NCBI GenBank assembly: GCA_052139595.1
Contig: JBKQWK010000019.1
Location: 1 to 12,890 of the forward strand
From: JBKQWK01 sp052139595
GTDB lineage: Bacteria; Actinomycetota; Thermoleophilia; UBA2241
Reading direction: 5' to 3'
DNA length: 12,890 bases
Within the stretch, counting starts at the first letter, position 1. Every line of letters starts with the position of its first letter. The position numbers were made by a program, and so were the translations under genes. The notes beneath the pieces were generated by a model, which saw nothing but the letters and a program-made list of their open reading frames with translations, searched no databases and was not told where the DNA came from. Below, one piece after another: positions 7,405 through 12,890 of this stretch.

Positions 7405-7749
7405 TCAGATGCAGGGTAGTGCCGCTGACGGTGGAGTCGCCCGCCGTTGGGCTACGAAGGCGCTGAACGTCTGCGTGTGCTTGTCGAGCCAGCGCCAGTC
7501 GATTGAGTAGTAGGTACGCGTGCCGGCGTCGCGCGTGCGCACCAGGTCGGCGGCGCGCAGAACGGCGAGATGGTGAGAGATCAAGGGTTGCCTGAGATTG
7601 AGGGCAGCGGTGAGGTCGCAGACGCACGCTTCGCCGCCCAGAAGCCGGTCGACGATGGCGACGCGGGTGGCGTTGCAGAATGCTCTGAGAAAAGGCGTGA
7701 ACGATTCGAGTGTGGGCGTCGACTTGTTCCTCGCCTCACCCTCGTTCAC
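7405..7749 (-). CDS. ArsR-family metal-responsive transcription repressor
   Basis: This 114-aa winged-helix protein is the usual ArsR/SmtB size. It starts at GTG 7749, preceded by GGGAGGGAAG. NATRVAIVDRLL forms the first core helices. EACVCDLTAALN (40-51) carries the C42-x-C44 pair that binds arsenite or related thiophilic metals in ArsR-type sensors (canonical ELCVCDL). QPLISHHLAVLRAADLV (54-70) is the recognition helix region, and TYYSID is the beta wing. C25 and a cysteine one residue from the C-terminus (C113) are possible further ligands. The CxC site suggests sensing of As(III), Sb(III) or another soft metal, or of redox state. It is convergent with the ATP-NAD kinase gene and follows the ORP-like set on the same strand after 141 bases. 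No arsenic resistance genes are nearby, so its target is unclear. Confidence 0.9.
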   Translation of the reverse strand: MNEGEARNKSTPTLESFTPFLRAFCNATRVAIVDRLLGGEACVCDLTAALNLRQPLISHHLAVLRAADLVRTRDAGTRTYYSIDWRWLDKHTQTFSAFVAQRRATPPSAALPCI

Positions 7750-7801
7750 CTTCCCTCCCCAGTCATCAATGGCCTCTTCGTCATAGCGAACTCAAACGGA
7801 T

Positions 7802-7881
7802 CGTGGCGCCGACCGTAAAGCGCCAGGGCTGACTTGGGTTGAGTCTGCCTGGGCCGCCGGTCGGTCGCCACGACCAACCCA
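7802..7881. repeat. Strong, partly interleaved inverted repeats between the ORP-like set and arsR
   Basis: CGTGGCGCCGACCG (7802-7815) is matched by CGGTCGGTCGCCACG (7858-7872), complementary over 14 pairs with one bulged base. Inside the loop, TGGGTTG (7835-7841) is complementary to CAACCCA (7875-7881) beyond the second arm, which is the topology of an H-type pseudoknot. A further CCAGG/CCTGG pairing could instead extend the main hairpin. It lies just after the stop of the last ORP-like gene and before arsR, both minus strand. No T-run follows, so it is not a classic rho-independent terminator. It may be a terminator without a U-tract, an RNA stabiliser, or a regulator site for arsR. Confidence 0.5.
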
Positions 7882-7890
7882 GCTGTCTAC

Positions 7891-8274
7891 TCAGTGATGG
7901 CAGGCGCCTTCCAGGCCGAGGACGGGCAACATGCCGCTGGCGTACGCCTGTACGGTCTCGGCAACCGTCGTGCCGTAGCCGGCGTGAACGGTGATGCCTA
8001 CATCCTGGAAGCCTTGCAGCGGACGCCCACCGATGCCGTCGACAACCAGCGCCTCAACTTTGTGGCCGGCCAGCAAATTGACGGGAGTCAGACAGCCACC
8101 ATCAACATGCGGTCCGTTATCGACAACGAAAACGTCGCTCACGCCGTTGGCGCCGACATCGACGACCGTGAAGCACTCGCAGCGACCGAAGTGGCCCGAA
8201 CGCCGAGCGTCCAGGCCGCCGGGCGCTTCTGATGGTACGGCAATGCGCAGCGTTCTGTTTGTCAGTTCATCCAT
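7891..8274 (-). CDS. Dinitrogenase iron-molybdenum cofactor family protein (NifX/NifB-C/ORP-like)
   Basis: This 127-aa protein matches the Nitro_FeMo-Co fold (Pfam PF02579): RIAVPSE at the first strand, HFGRCECF (28-35) at the conserved HFGR site, VVDNGPH, a GGC at 59-61, an LVVDGIGGRPLQGF stretch in place of the usual GxGPNA, and a C-terminal GACHH. The cysteines and histidines (C32, C34, C61, C125, H126, H127) suggest metal or Fe-S cluster binding, more so than in its Cys-free paralogue upstream. Proteins of this fold carry metal-sulfur clusters in NifX/NafY, in NifB C-termini and in the Mo-Cu orange protein. GGAGG lies eight bases before ATG 8274. It follows DUF134 after 26 bases and is the last gene of the minus-strand set. 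Confidence 0.88.
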   Translation of the reverse strand: MDELTNRTLRIAVPSEAPGGLDARRSGHFGRCECFTVVDVGANGVSDVFVVDNGPHVDGGCLTPVNLLAGHKVEALVVDGIGGRPLQGFQDVGITVHAGYGTTVAETVQAYASGMLPVLGLEGACHH

Positions 8275-8300
8275 GTGAAGTTACCTCCGAATTGCTTTAT

Positions 8301-8828
8301 CTAGGCGCTGTCGTTCTGTCTTGTTGCTTGGCCATGATGGCCGCCCCAACCTTCATGTCGGGGTCCCTGACCGCGACGACCGCCTTCGCTGCCGGGCTGG
8401 CAGCCACGGCGACGGCCACGGCCACCGCCAACGCAGGCGCGCACGTCGGTGGATCCGCAACGGGGGCACACCTCGAGGGACTGACGGTCGCCCTCGACAA
8501 CCCACTCGTCGTGGCATGTTCCGCACCAGCGGGTGTCGGCGATGCGAAAGGCGCCGCCGCCGACCAGGATCGCCTTGCCGTTGGTAAGTGCATCGGCGAC
8601 TTTGCGCCGCCCGTTCTCAAGCATGCGACCCACAGTCTGACGAGAGACGCCTAAGCTCAGGGCAGCGTCTTCGTGGCTCAGGCCCTGTAGATCGACCAAG
8701 CGAATTGCTTCGAGTTCGTCTAGCGGCAGCTCGACTTGAGCAAGCTGTCGAGCGGGTACTCCGGCTGGCTTGAAAACGTCACTCTCAGGGAGGCCGAGGA
8801 TACGCCGTTCTCGCGTTGGCCTACTCAT
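8301..8828 (-). CDS. DUF134 (UPF0251) DNA-binding protein with C-terminal zinc ribbon and Gly/Arg tail
   Basis: Residues 1-92 match DUF134: RPTRERRILGLPE, FKPAGVPARQL, LPLDELEAIRLVDLQGLSHEDAALSLGVSRQTVGRML (a sigma-70 region 4-like HTH) and KVADALTNGKAI. Family members are often about 100 aa; this one has 175. The extension has two cysteine pairs, C102-x-x-C105 and C121-P-R-C124, forming a probable zinc ribbon or metal site, then a Gly/Arg-rich and later His-containing tail (about 134-175). DUF134 genes often sit next to NifX/ORP-like and Mrp genes in anaerobes, so this is the likely local regulator. Its metal sites could sense the cofactor the cluster handles, which is inference. A good promoter lies upstream on the same strand. 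Confidence 0.9.
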   Translation of the reverse strand: MSRPTRERRILGLPESDVFKPAGVPARQLAQVELPLDELEAIRLVDLQGLSHEDAALSLGVSRQTVGRMLENGRRKVADALTNGKAILVGGGAFRIADTRWCGTCHDEWVVEGDRQSLEVCPRCGSTDVRACVGGGRGRRRGCQPGSEGGRRGQGPRHEGWGGHHGQATRQNDSA

Positions 8829-8889
8829 GAGGCTCGTCCACGGTGCAGTGAAACCAATAAAGCTGAAGTATTCGTGCGGTCATACGCTC

Positions 8890-8918
8890 ATAATACCGAT
8901 AGGTTCGCCTACTCGCAA
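8890..8918 (-). promoter_or_regulatory. Predicted sigma-70 promoter for the DUF134 gene
   Basis: On the minus strand, TTGCGA (8918-8913) and TATTAT (8895-8890) are separated by exactly 17 bases, close to the TTGACA/TATAAT consensus. They lie about 55-60 bases upstream of the DUF134 start in an AT-richer gap. This suggests DUF134 and the downstream ORP-like gene can be transcribed apart from the genes before them. Confidence 0.55.
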
Positions 8919-8943
8919 GCAGGAACCGTTGTTCATGAGGAAC

Positions 8944-9333
8944 TCATGACGCGTCTACATCGTCGGCGGGTGTCTCCTGCCGGCTGTCGTTGCCGGCCGG
9001 CAGGATATCGATGACGTCGCCGGCCGGCAAAGCGCTGCGAGAACTGGACGCGCCGATGGTCGGCAGGCGCCGTTCCCGAAGGGCCGCCAAAAAACGCCCC
9101 ATCAGCGGGCGCAACACACTGTTAGGGCGCTGGAGGTCGGCCGCGACGAGTCCGGCAACGGCGGCCACGATGGGGCGGTCGCGCACAATGCGTCTGCCTG
9201 GCAGCCCCGCCGGCGAGGCGTCGCCGCGGCCGCGCCGGCGGGGTTGAACACGGTCAGAAAGCGCCGCATCAGAACGATCGCAGTACGCTGCCGGTGTTCG
9301 CTGCCGGCGTCGGCTTCTGTCTTGCCTAGCCAT
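8944..9333 (-). CDS. Unrecognised arginine-rich small protein of the ORP-like set
   Basis: This 129-aa protein starts at ATG 9333 with GGAGG six bases upstream (GGAGGCGACA before ATG), so translation is credible. The N-terminal 55 residues are very rich in Arg, with one Cys (C18). A hydrophobic helix follows (PIVAAVAGLVAADL, about 53-66), then RPLMGRFLAALRERRLP, and a polar acidic tail with the near-palindromic LPAGDVIDILPAGN. I do not recognise the family. Its place between the ORP-like and DUF134 genes is where small Met/Gly-rich DUF5320 proteins often sit in similar clusters, but it lacks their GDGTGP motif. It might be a degenerate relative, a small scaffold, or less likely a spurious frame. 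The next gene upstream ends 42 bases away. Confidence 0.6.
   Translation of the reverse strand: MARQDRSRRRQRTPAAYCDRSDAALSDRVQPRRRGRGDASPAGLPGRRIVRDRPIVAAVAGLVAADLQRPNSVLRPLMGRFLAALRERRLPTIGASSSRSALPAGDVIDILPAGNDSRQETPADDVDAS
8990..9030. repeat. Perfect 11-base inverted repeat inside the Arg-rich gene
   Basis: TTGCCGGCCGG (8990-9000) and CCGGCCGGCAA (9020-9030) are exact reverse complements, 19 bases apart. They lie in the 3' part of the 8944-9333 gene and encode the symmetrical peptide LPAGDVIDILPAGN. The RNA would form a very stable hairpin about 45 bases before the stop codon. It may slow transcription or protect the mRNA, or may only reflect a peptide repeat. Confidence 0.5.
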
Positions 9334-9375
9334 TGTCTGTCGCCTCCATCTTGTCCGGACGTGCCGAACGTGAGG

Positions 9376-9735
9376 TCAGGACCAGCCGCTTACGCTGGCG
9401 TCTTCGAGCTTTGTCAGGCTGCCTTCGCTGAAGGCCGTCAGAGCGTCTTGAACCGTGCCGTGGTCAATCGTGTAGACGCTGATGCTGGCTGCCTTCAGGG
9501 CCCGAAAGGCATTGGGACCAACGTTACCGCTGATCAGGATCTGGGCTCCCAAAGCTGCCGCTTGCGCCGCGGAGGCGTTACCGGCGCCGTGGGCGCTGTC
9601 GGCGTTGGCGCCGTTGTCGTGTGCCGTGAAGGCACCGGTTTCCGTGTCGACGAGCAAGAACCAGGCCGCCCGTCCGAATCGTGGATCGACGACCGCGCTG
9701 AGATCGTTGCCTTGGGCGCTTACCAGTACGTTCAT
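9376..9735 (-). CDS. Orange protein-like / NifX-like cofactor-binding protein
   Basis: This 119-aa protein is a single Nitro_FeMo-Co domain (PF02579). It has MNVLVSAQGNDLSAVVDPRFGRAAWFLLVD (the DPRFGR site with an acidic residue before it), ETGAFTAHDN, the HGAG and AAQAAALGAQILISGNVGPNAF stretch (the GxxGPNAF signature), and a final VYTIDHGTVQDALTAF. It has no cysteine, as in the Desulfovibrio orange protein, which binds a Mo-Cu-S cluster without cysteine ligands; comparison with that protein rests on family knowledge. AAGGGA lies before ATG 9735, and the gene begins 11 bases after the Mrp gene, so they are cotranslated from one message. Its likely partner is the Mrp ATPase, in keeping with Desulfovibrio, where Mrp and ORP domains even occur fused. 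Confidence 0.9.
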   Translation of the reverse strand: MNVLVSAQGNDLSAVVDPRFGRAAWFLLVDTETGAFTAHDNGANADSAHGAGNASAAQAAALGAQILISGNVGPNAFRALKAASISVYTIDHGTVQDALTAFSEGSLTKLEDASVSGWS

Positions 9736-9746
9736 GAGAGTCCCTT

Positions 9747-10625
9747 TCAGTTATCGTCGGCGTCGAGGGCCAGGATCGGTGCGAGCGCATCCTTGAATGC
9801 CTCGGCGGCCGGTGTCTTGGTGTGGGTCAGCAGGAACGGTCTGCCGGAATCGCCGGCTTTGACCAGGTCGGGATCGAGTGGAATCGATCCCAGAAAGGCG
9901 ACGCCGGCTTCGCGGGCCAGGGCTTCGCCGCCGCCTTTGGCGAACACGTCGATGCGCTCGCCGCAGTGCGGGCAAATGAGCCCACTCATGTTTTCGAGAA
10001 TGCCCAGCACGGGGCACTTGACCGTGCGGCAGAAGGAGACGCACTTGCGTACGTCGCTAATGGCCACCGCCTGTGGCGTTGTCACGACGATGGCGCCGTC
10101 AAGGTGGCCGAGAAGTTCAACGATGGCCAGCGGCTCATCGCCGGTTCCGGGTGGTGCGTCGACGATCAGGTAGTCGAGGTCGCCCCACTCCACGTCGGCG
10201 AGAAACTGCTGGATCATGGAGAACTTGCGCGGGCCTCTCCAGATGACTGCCTCGCCCTCCGACGGCAGGAAGAAGCCAATGGACATCACCTTGAGGTTCA
10301 TCGTGAACTGGACCGGTAGCACGGCGCCGTCATGATTCTGCAGCGGATAGTTCTCGAGGTGCAGCATTTTGGGCACGCTTGGTCCATGCAGGTCGATGTC
10401 GAGCAGGCCTACGCTCTCGCCACGCTCCGCCAGGGCGACGGCGAGGTTGACCGCGGCTGTGCTCTTGCCGACACCACCCTTGCCCGAGAGGACGAGGACG
10501 CGGTGGCGCACGTGTGCCAAGCGCTCGGCAACACGTTGCTCCAGAGATTCGGCAGTCGGCTCATAGGCACAGCCGGCTGACTGCTGTGGCGCTCCGTGCG
10601 CAGGGTGGCTGGCGACATCATTCAT
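9747..10625 (-). CDS. mrp: Mrp/NBP35 family Fe-S cluster carrier ATPase
   Basis: This 292-aa protein has the deviant Walker A SGKGGVGKST at 47-56, DIDLHGPSVPKML (switch I region), SIGFFLP, VIWRGPRK, the Walker B-like YLIVDAPPGTGDE, and C218-P-H-C221 in the NMSGLICPHCG segment. This is the bridging-cluster CxxC of ApbC/Mrp proteins. It lacks the N-terminal four-cysteine cluster site of eukaryotic NBP35 (one Cys, C19) and the N-terminal DUF59 domain of many bacterial Mrp proteins. Mrp homodimers bind and transfer 4Fe-4S clusters. AAGGAG lies before ATG 10625. It follows a MinD-type ATPase gene by 13 bases and precedes the ORP-like gene, so it probably loads or transfers clusters within that set. 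Confidence 0.93.
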   Translation of the reverse strand: MNDVASHPAHGAPQQSAGCAYEPTAESLEQRVAERLAHVRHRVLVLSGKGGVGKSTAAVNLAVALAERGESVGLLDIDLHGPSVPKMLHLENYPLQNHDGAVLPVQFTMNLKVMSIGFFLPSEGEAVIWRGPRKFSMIQQFLADVEWGDLDYLIVDAPPGTGDEPLAIVELLGHLDGAIVVTTPQAVAISDVRKCVSFCRTVKCPVLGILENMSGLICPHCGERIDVFAKGGGEALAREAGVAFLGSIPLDPDLVKAGDSGRPFLLTHTKTPAAEAFKDALAPILALDADDN

Positions 10626-10638
10626 CGGTAACTCCTTC

Positions 10639-11568
10639 TTATGCTTGGGATAGGTAGTCGCTGACGGCGTCCCAAAGACGCTTCACAGCGGCGACAGTCG
10701 CTTGCTCCGGCGGCCCCAGCGTTTGTTTCGCCGCAGACGATTGTGACGCCGCCTCGAGGACACTGCCACCCAGAACCTGCGCAGTGGTGAAGCCACGGTC
10801 ATAGGGAATGCGGCTCGTGAACAAGGCTCCCGACTGTGTCGCCAGCTCTTCGATGTAGCGTGTCTGCGACTCACTCAGATCCGACTTGTTGATGCACACT
10901 GCTACCGGCCGGCGAAAATGTGTCGCCAGCTGCAGCACGCGCTCAACATCGTGGACCCCGGAGACGCTCGGTTCGGTGACGACCAGCACCAGATTGGCGC
11001 CAGCCATGGAGGCGATCACCGGGCAGCCGATGCCCGGCGAACCATCGGCGATGACCAGATCACGATGGTGTTCGGCAGCTACCCGTCGCGCTTCGTTGCG
11101 CACCAAGGTGACCAGTTTGCCGGAGTTGTCTTGCGCTACTCCCAGGCGAGCATGCACCAGCGGCCCAAACGGCGTCTGCGACACGAGCCAGCGACCATTG
11201 ACAACTGGGGCGAGCGCGACGGCGTTCTCGGGGCAGACCAAGACGCAGACACCGCAGCCTTCGCACAAAATTGGGTCGACCATCGGTGGCGCGGTGTCGT
11301 CGACCTCACTGGGCTTGAGTGCGTCGAAGCGGCAGGCGGCCACGCAGCGGCCGCAGGCGTTACAGAGGGCAGCATCGATGACCGCTTCGTCGCGGCCGCT
11401 GAAGTCGTGCTCTTCGAGCGGTTGAGCCGTCACTACCAGGTGCAAGTCAGCGGCATCTACGTCGCAGTCGGCCAGCACCGCGCGGCCGTCGGCAAACCGC
11501 GCGAAGGCGGCCACCAGACTGGTCTTGCCGGTACCGCCTTTGCCGCTGATAACGACGAGTTCCTTCAT
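10639..11568 (-). CDS. MinD-superfamily ATPase with inserted 2x[4Fe-4S] ferredoxin domain (second copy)
   Basis: This 309-aa protein has the MinD-type deviant Walker A SGKGGTGKTS (8-17, signature lysine K10) and ADCDVDAADLHLV (33-45). The inserted ferredoxin domain has C69, C72, C75, C79 and C102, C105, C108, C112 (two CxxCxxCxxxC motifs, the second followed by P). DLVIADGSPGIGCPVIA, VTEPSVSGVHDVERV and AVCINKSDLS complete the P-loop fold. The family (COG1149) couples ATP hydrolysis with Fe-S centres; Desulfovibrio DVU2103 and DVU2104 are members of the ORP complex. Its ATG overlaps the stop of the previous MinD-type gene by four bases (ATGA), so the two are coupled and probably form a heterodimer. 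It is distinct in sequence from its partner. Confidence 0.93.
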   Translation of the reverse strand: MKELVVISGKGGTGKTSLVAAFARFADGRAVLADCDVDAADLHLVVTAQPLEEHDFSGRDEAVIDAALCNACGRCVAACRFDALKPSEVDDTAPPMVDPILCEGCGVCVLVCPENAVALAPVVNGRWLVSQTPFGPLVHARLGVAQDNSGKLVTLVRNEARRVAAEHHRDLVIADGSPGIGCPVIASMAGANLVLVVTEPSVSGVHDVERVLQLATHFRRPVAVCINKSDLSESQTRYIEELATQSGALFTSRIPYDRGFTTAQVLGGSVLEAASQSSAAKQTLGPPEQATVAAVKRLWDAVSDYLSQA

Positions 11569-12446
11569 CGTGCGCTCTCTTCCTGGTACTGCGGTAGCGA
11601 CAACAGCGTCAGTTGCCGCCAGGTCTCGCGAAACGCGACTGCCAGTTCCGGCAGGGCGTCGACGGCGAGTACGCCGCGTGTCGATGCTTCGGCAATCGCG
11701 CGCTCGTCCGGCAGTTCGAGAACGACGGGCAACGACTGCTCCCGGCAGTAACGCGCGACCTCGCCGTCGCCCGTGCCGGCGCGATTGATGGCCACTGCTG
11801 CCGGCAGGTCGAGAGCTCGTACCATGTCAACCGCCAGGCGCAGATCATTGAGCCCGAACGGCGTTGGCTCGGTGACCAGGAGCACAATGTCGCTGTTCCT
11901 GACTGCCTCGATGACTGGGCACGACGTTCCCGGCGGGGCGTCGATGATGACTGCTACTGCTTCGGCGTCGTGATCCGCTAGGCCAACGACTGCCTTTACC
12001 GCCGGTACAGCTTTGGCTTCGCCGATAGACAGAGTACCGCGAGCGAACGAGAGGGCGTCGGCGGTGCCCCATTCGAGCGTTCCGGTGATGCGATTCTCGT
12101 CGTGAATTGCCTCCTCGGGGCAGACGAGTGAGCAGGCGCCGCAGCTGTGACACAGCTCGGGATATACGAGGACCGTCGTTGGCAGCACGAGAATCGCCTT
12201 GTAGACGCAAGCGCTGCCGCAGCGGCCACAAAGGGTGCAACGTGTCGCATCGACGGAGGGTATGGTAACGGTCACGTCGCGCTGACCGGTAAAGTCCGGT
12301 GCGACAAAGAGGTGACTGTTGGGCTCCTCGACGTCGGCGTCGAGGAGCTGTACCGTCATGGCGTCACGCGTCAGCACGGTGGCAAGATTGGTGGCGACCG
12401 TGGTTTTACCGGTGCCACCTTTACCACTGGCGATTGCTACCTGCAC
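11565..12446 (-). CDS. MinD-superfamily ATPase with inserted 2x[4Fe-4S] ferredoxin domain (first copy)
   Basis: This 293-aa protein starts at GTG 12446 with GAGGAG about six bases upstream. Walker A is SGKGGTGKTT (7-16, K9), followed by LLDADVEEPNSHLF. The ferredoxin insert has C70, C73, C76, C80 and C99, C102, C105, C109, both CxxCxxCxxxC. VIIDAPPGTSCPVIEAV and VTEPTPFGLNDLRLAVDM complete the MinD-like core. It is paralogous to the next gene, with the same architecture; tandem pairs of this kind are typical of ORP-like and related anaerobe clusters. It probably acts as a cytoplasmic ATP-driven Fe-S or electron-transfer partner. It lies 19 bases after the ferredoxin-domain gene and overlaps the next gene by four bases, so all belong to one operon. 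Confidence 0.93.
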   Translation of the reverse strand: MQVAIASGKGGTGKTTVATNLATVLTRDAMTVQLLDADVEEPNSHLFVAPDFTGQRDVTVTIPSVDATRCTLCGRCGSACVYKAILVLPTTVLVYPELCHSCGACSLVCPEEAIHDENRITGTLEWGTADALSFARGTLSIGEAKAVPAVKAVVGLADHDAEAVAVIIDAPPGTSCPVIEAVRNSDIVLLVTEPTPFGLNDLRLAVDMVRALDLPAAVAINRAGTGDGEVARYCREQSLPVVLELPDERAIAEASTRGVLAVDALPELAVAFRETWRQLTLLSLPQYQEESAR

Positions 12447-12465
12447 GGGATTCTCCTCTGCTCAC

Positions 12466-12890
12466 TCACAGTGTCTGCAGCACGATGATGTGCTCGGCGC
12501 AGGCAGCGACGCAGCGGCCGCAGCCCGTGCAGGCGACGACGTCGATCTGCGCCGCCGGACTTGCCTGCAGGTTGATGGTGATGGCGCCTCGCCGACAGGC
12601 GGTCACGCAGGTGCCGCAGCCGAGGCACGCCTCGGCCGGTTCGACGATGGCGATCGGGCGAACTCTCTTTGCCGGCCCCGTGGCGGCTGCTGTTGCCGCA
12701 GCCGTGGCGGCAGCCGCCTGGGCTGCGGGCATTGCAGAGGCGCTCACCGATTGCTCGACAAAGGCTTGTGTCTGCCCCGCAAGAGGTTTGCGTGCGAAGA
12801 AGGACTCACGTTGCCGGGCGCTGTCGCGGCCGGCGTTGGTGTTGGGGCTGATTGTGGTGCCGATCTGCTGGCGGGGGGGGGGGGGGGGGG
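12466..12890 (-). CDS. Protein with C-terminal 2x[4Fe-4S] ferredoxin domain, N-terminus cut by window edge
   Basis: The last 60 or so residues are a two-cluster ferredoxin domain with CLGCGTCVTAC and CTGCGRCVAAC, each CxxCxxCxxxC but lacking the usual Pro after the last cysteine. Before it is an Ala/Thr-rich flexible linker (AAAATAAATAAATGPAKR). A short ferredoxin of 93 aa could begin at GTG 12747, but no good ribosome site precedes it. The frame stays open to the right edge with plausible coding content (TISPNTNAGRDSARQRESFF and on), so a longer protein with this domain at its C-terminus is more likely. It is the first gene seen in the minus-strand set and could pass electrons to the MinD-type ATPases. 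The extreme right end (12873-12890) is a G-run and not reliable sequence. Confidence 0.75.
   Translation of the reverse strand, partial: PPPPPRQQIGTTISPNTNAGRDSARQRESFFARKPLAGQTQAFVEQSVSASAMPAAQAAAATAAATAAATGPAKRVRPIAIVEPAEACLGCGTCVTACRRGAITINLQASPAAQIDVVACTGCGRCVAACAEHIIVLQTL
12873..12890. other. Terminal run of 18 G, likely assembly artefact
   Basis: The window ends in 18 consecutive G. Poly-G read ends are a known error of two-colour short-read chemistry and collect at contig ends. Real sequence probably stops near 12872. Confidence 0.7.

Noticed and set aside
7891..9735. Nitrogen fixation (nif) cluster
   Set aside because: The NifX-like proteins occur with Mrp, MinD-type and DUF134 genes as in ORP-like sets. 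No nifHDK, nifB radical SAM or nifE/N is present.
9244..10173. Long plus-strand frame opposite the ORP-like and Mrp genes
   Set aside because: It is antisense to two clearly recognised genes and shows no domain; it is a shadow of high-GC codon use.
10918..11751. Long plus-strand frame opposite the MinD-type ATPases
   Set aside because: The minus-strand frames carry Walker A and eight-cysteine ferredoxin motifs, so the plus frame is a shadow.

Overview
This is a 12.9 kb stretch of GC-rich bacterial DNA, almost entirely coding, that ends at the right in a run of 18 G. It probably comes from an anaerobe. The clues are a split glycine-dehydrogenase-type (P-protein) enzyme, several low-potential 4Fe-4S ferredoxin-type proteins, and an orange-protein (ORP)-like gene set known mainly from anaerobes. 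The MerR-HTH plus GAF regulator at the left edge would fit a high-GC anaerobic Actinomycetota or similar lineage. That placement is inference, because there is no rRNA or other phylogenetic marker here.

Layout. (1) Positions 1-1044, minus: a MerR-type HTH/GAF regulator, cut by the left edge. (2) Positions 1045-1246: a divergent control region with two clear dyads. (3) Positions 1247-7392, plus: a tight six-gene operon of SDR, SDR, GcvPA-like, GcvPB-like, a 62-aa membrane-anchored protein and an ATP-NAD kinase (COG3199/AcoX-like). (4) Positions 7405-7749, minus: an ArsR-family repressor with a CxC metal-site motif, convergent with the operon. (5) Positions 7750-7890: a short gap holding a strong, partly interleaved inverted repeat. 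(6) Positions 7891-12890, minus: an ORP-like set. In transcription order this is a C-terminal ferredoxin domain (cut by the right edge), two MinD-type ATPases with inserted 2x[4Fe-4S] ferredoxin domains, an Mrp/NBP35 ATPase, an ORP/NifX-like protein, an unrecognised Arg-rich protein, a DUF134 DNA-binding protein with its own likely promoter, and a second ORP/NifX-like protein.

How they may work together. The plus-strand operon looks like one pathway: a PLP-dependent P-protein-like decarboxylase, two NAD(P)-dependent oxidoreductases and a kinase that could supply NADP. There is no gcvH, gcvT or lpd beside it. Both P-like subunits keep the fold and the PLP lysine but have lost signature motifs of true glycine decarboxylase, so the substrate may not be glycine. 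This is the best candidate here for an undescribed system. The minus-strand set resembles the Desulfovibrio ORP complex (MinD-type ferredoxin ATPases, Mrp and a small FeMo-co-binding-fold protein), which handles metal-sulfur clusters. Here a DUF134 regulator takes the place of the sigma-54 activator found in Desulfovibrio.

No tRNA, rRNA, CRISPR array, insertion sequence or integrase was seen. No gene-free stretch exceeds about 200 bases.
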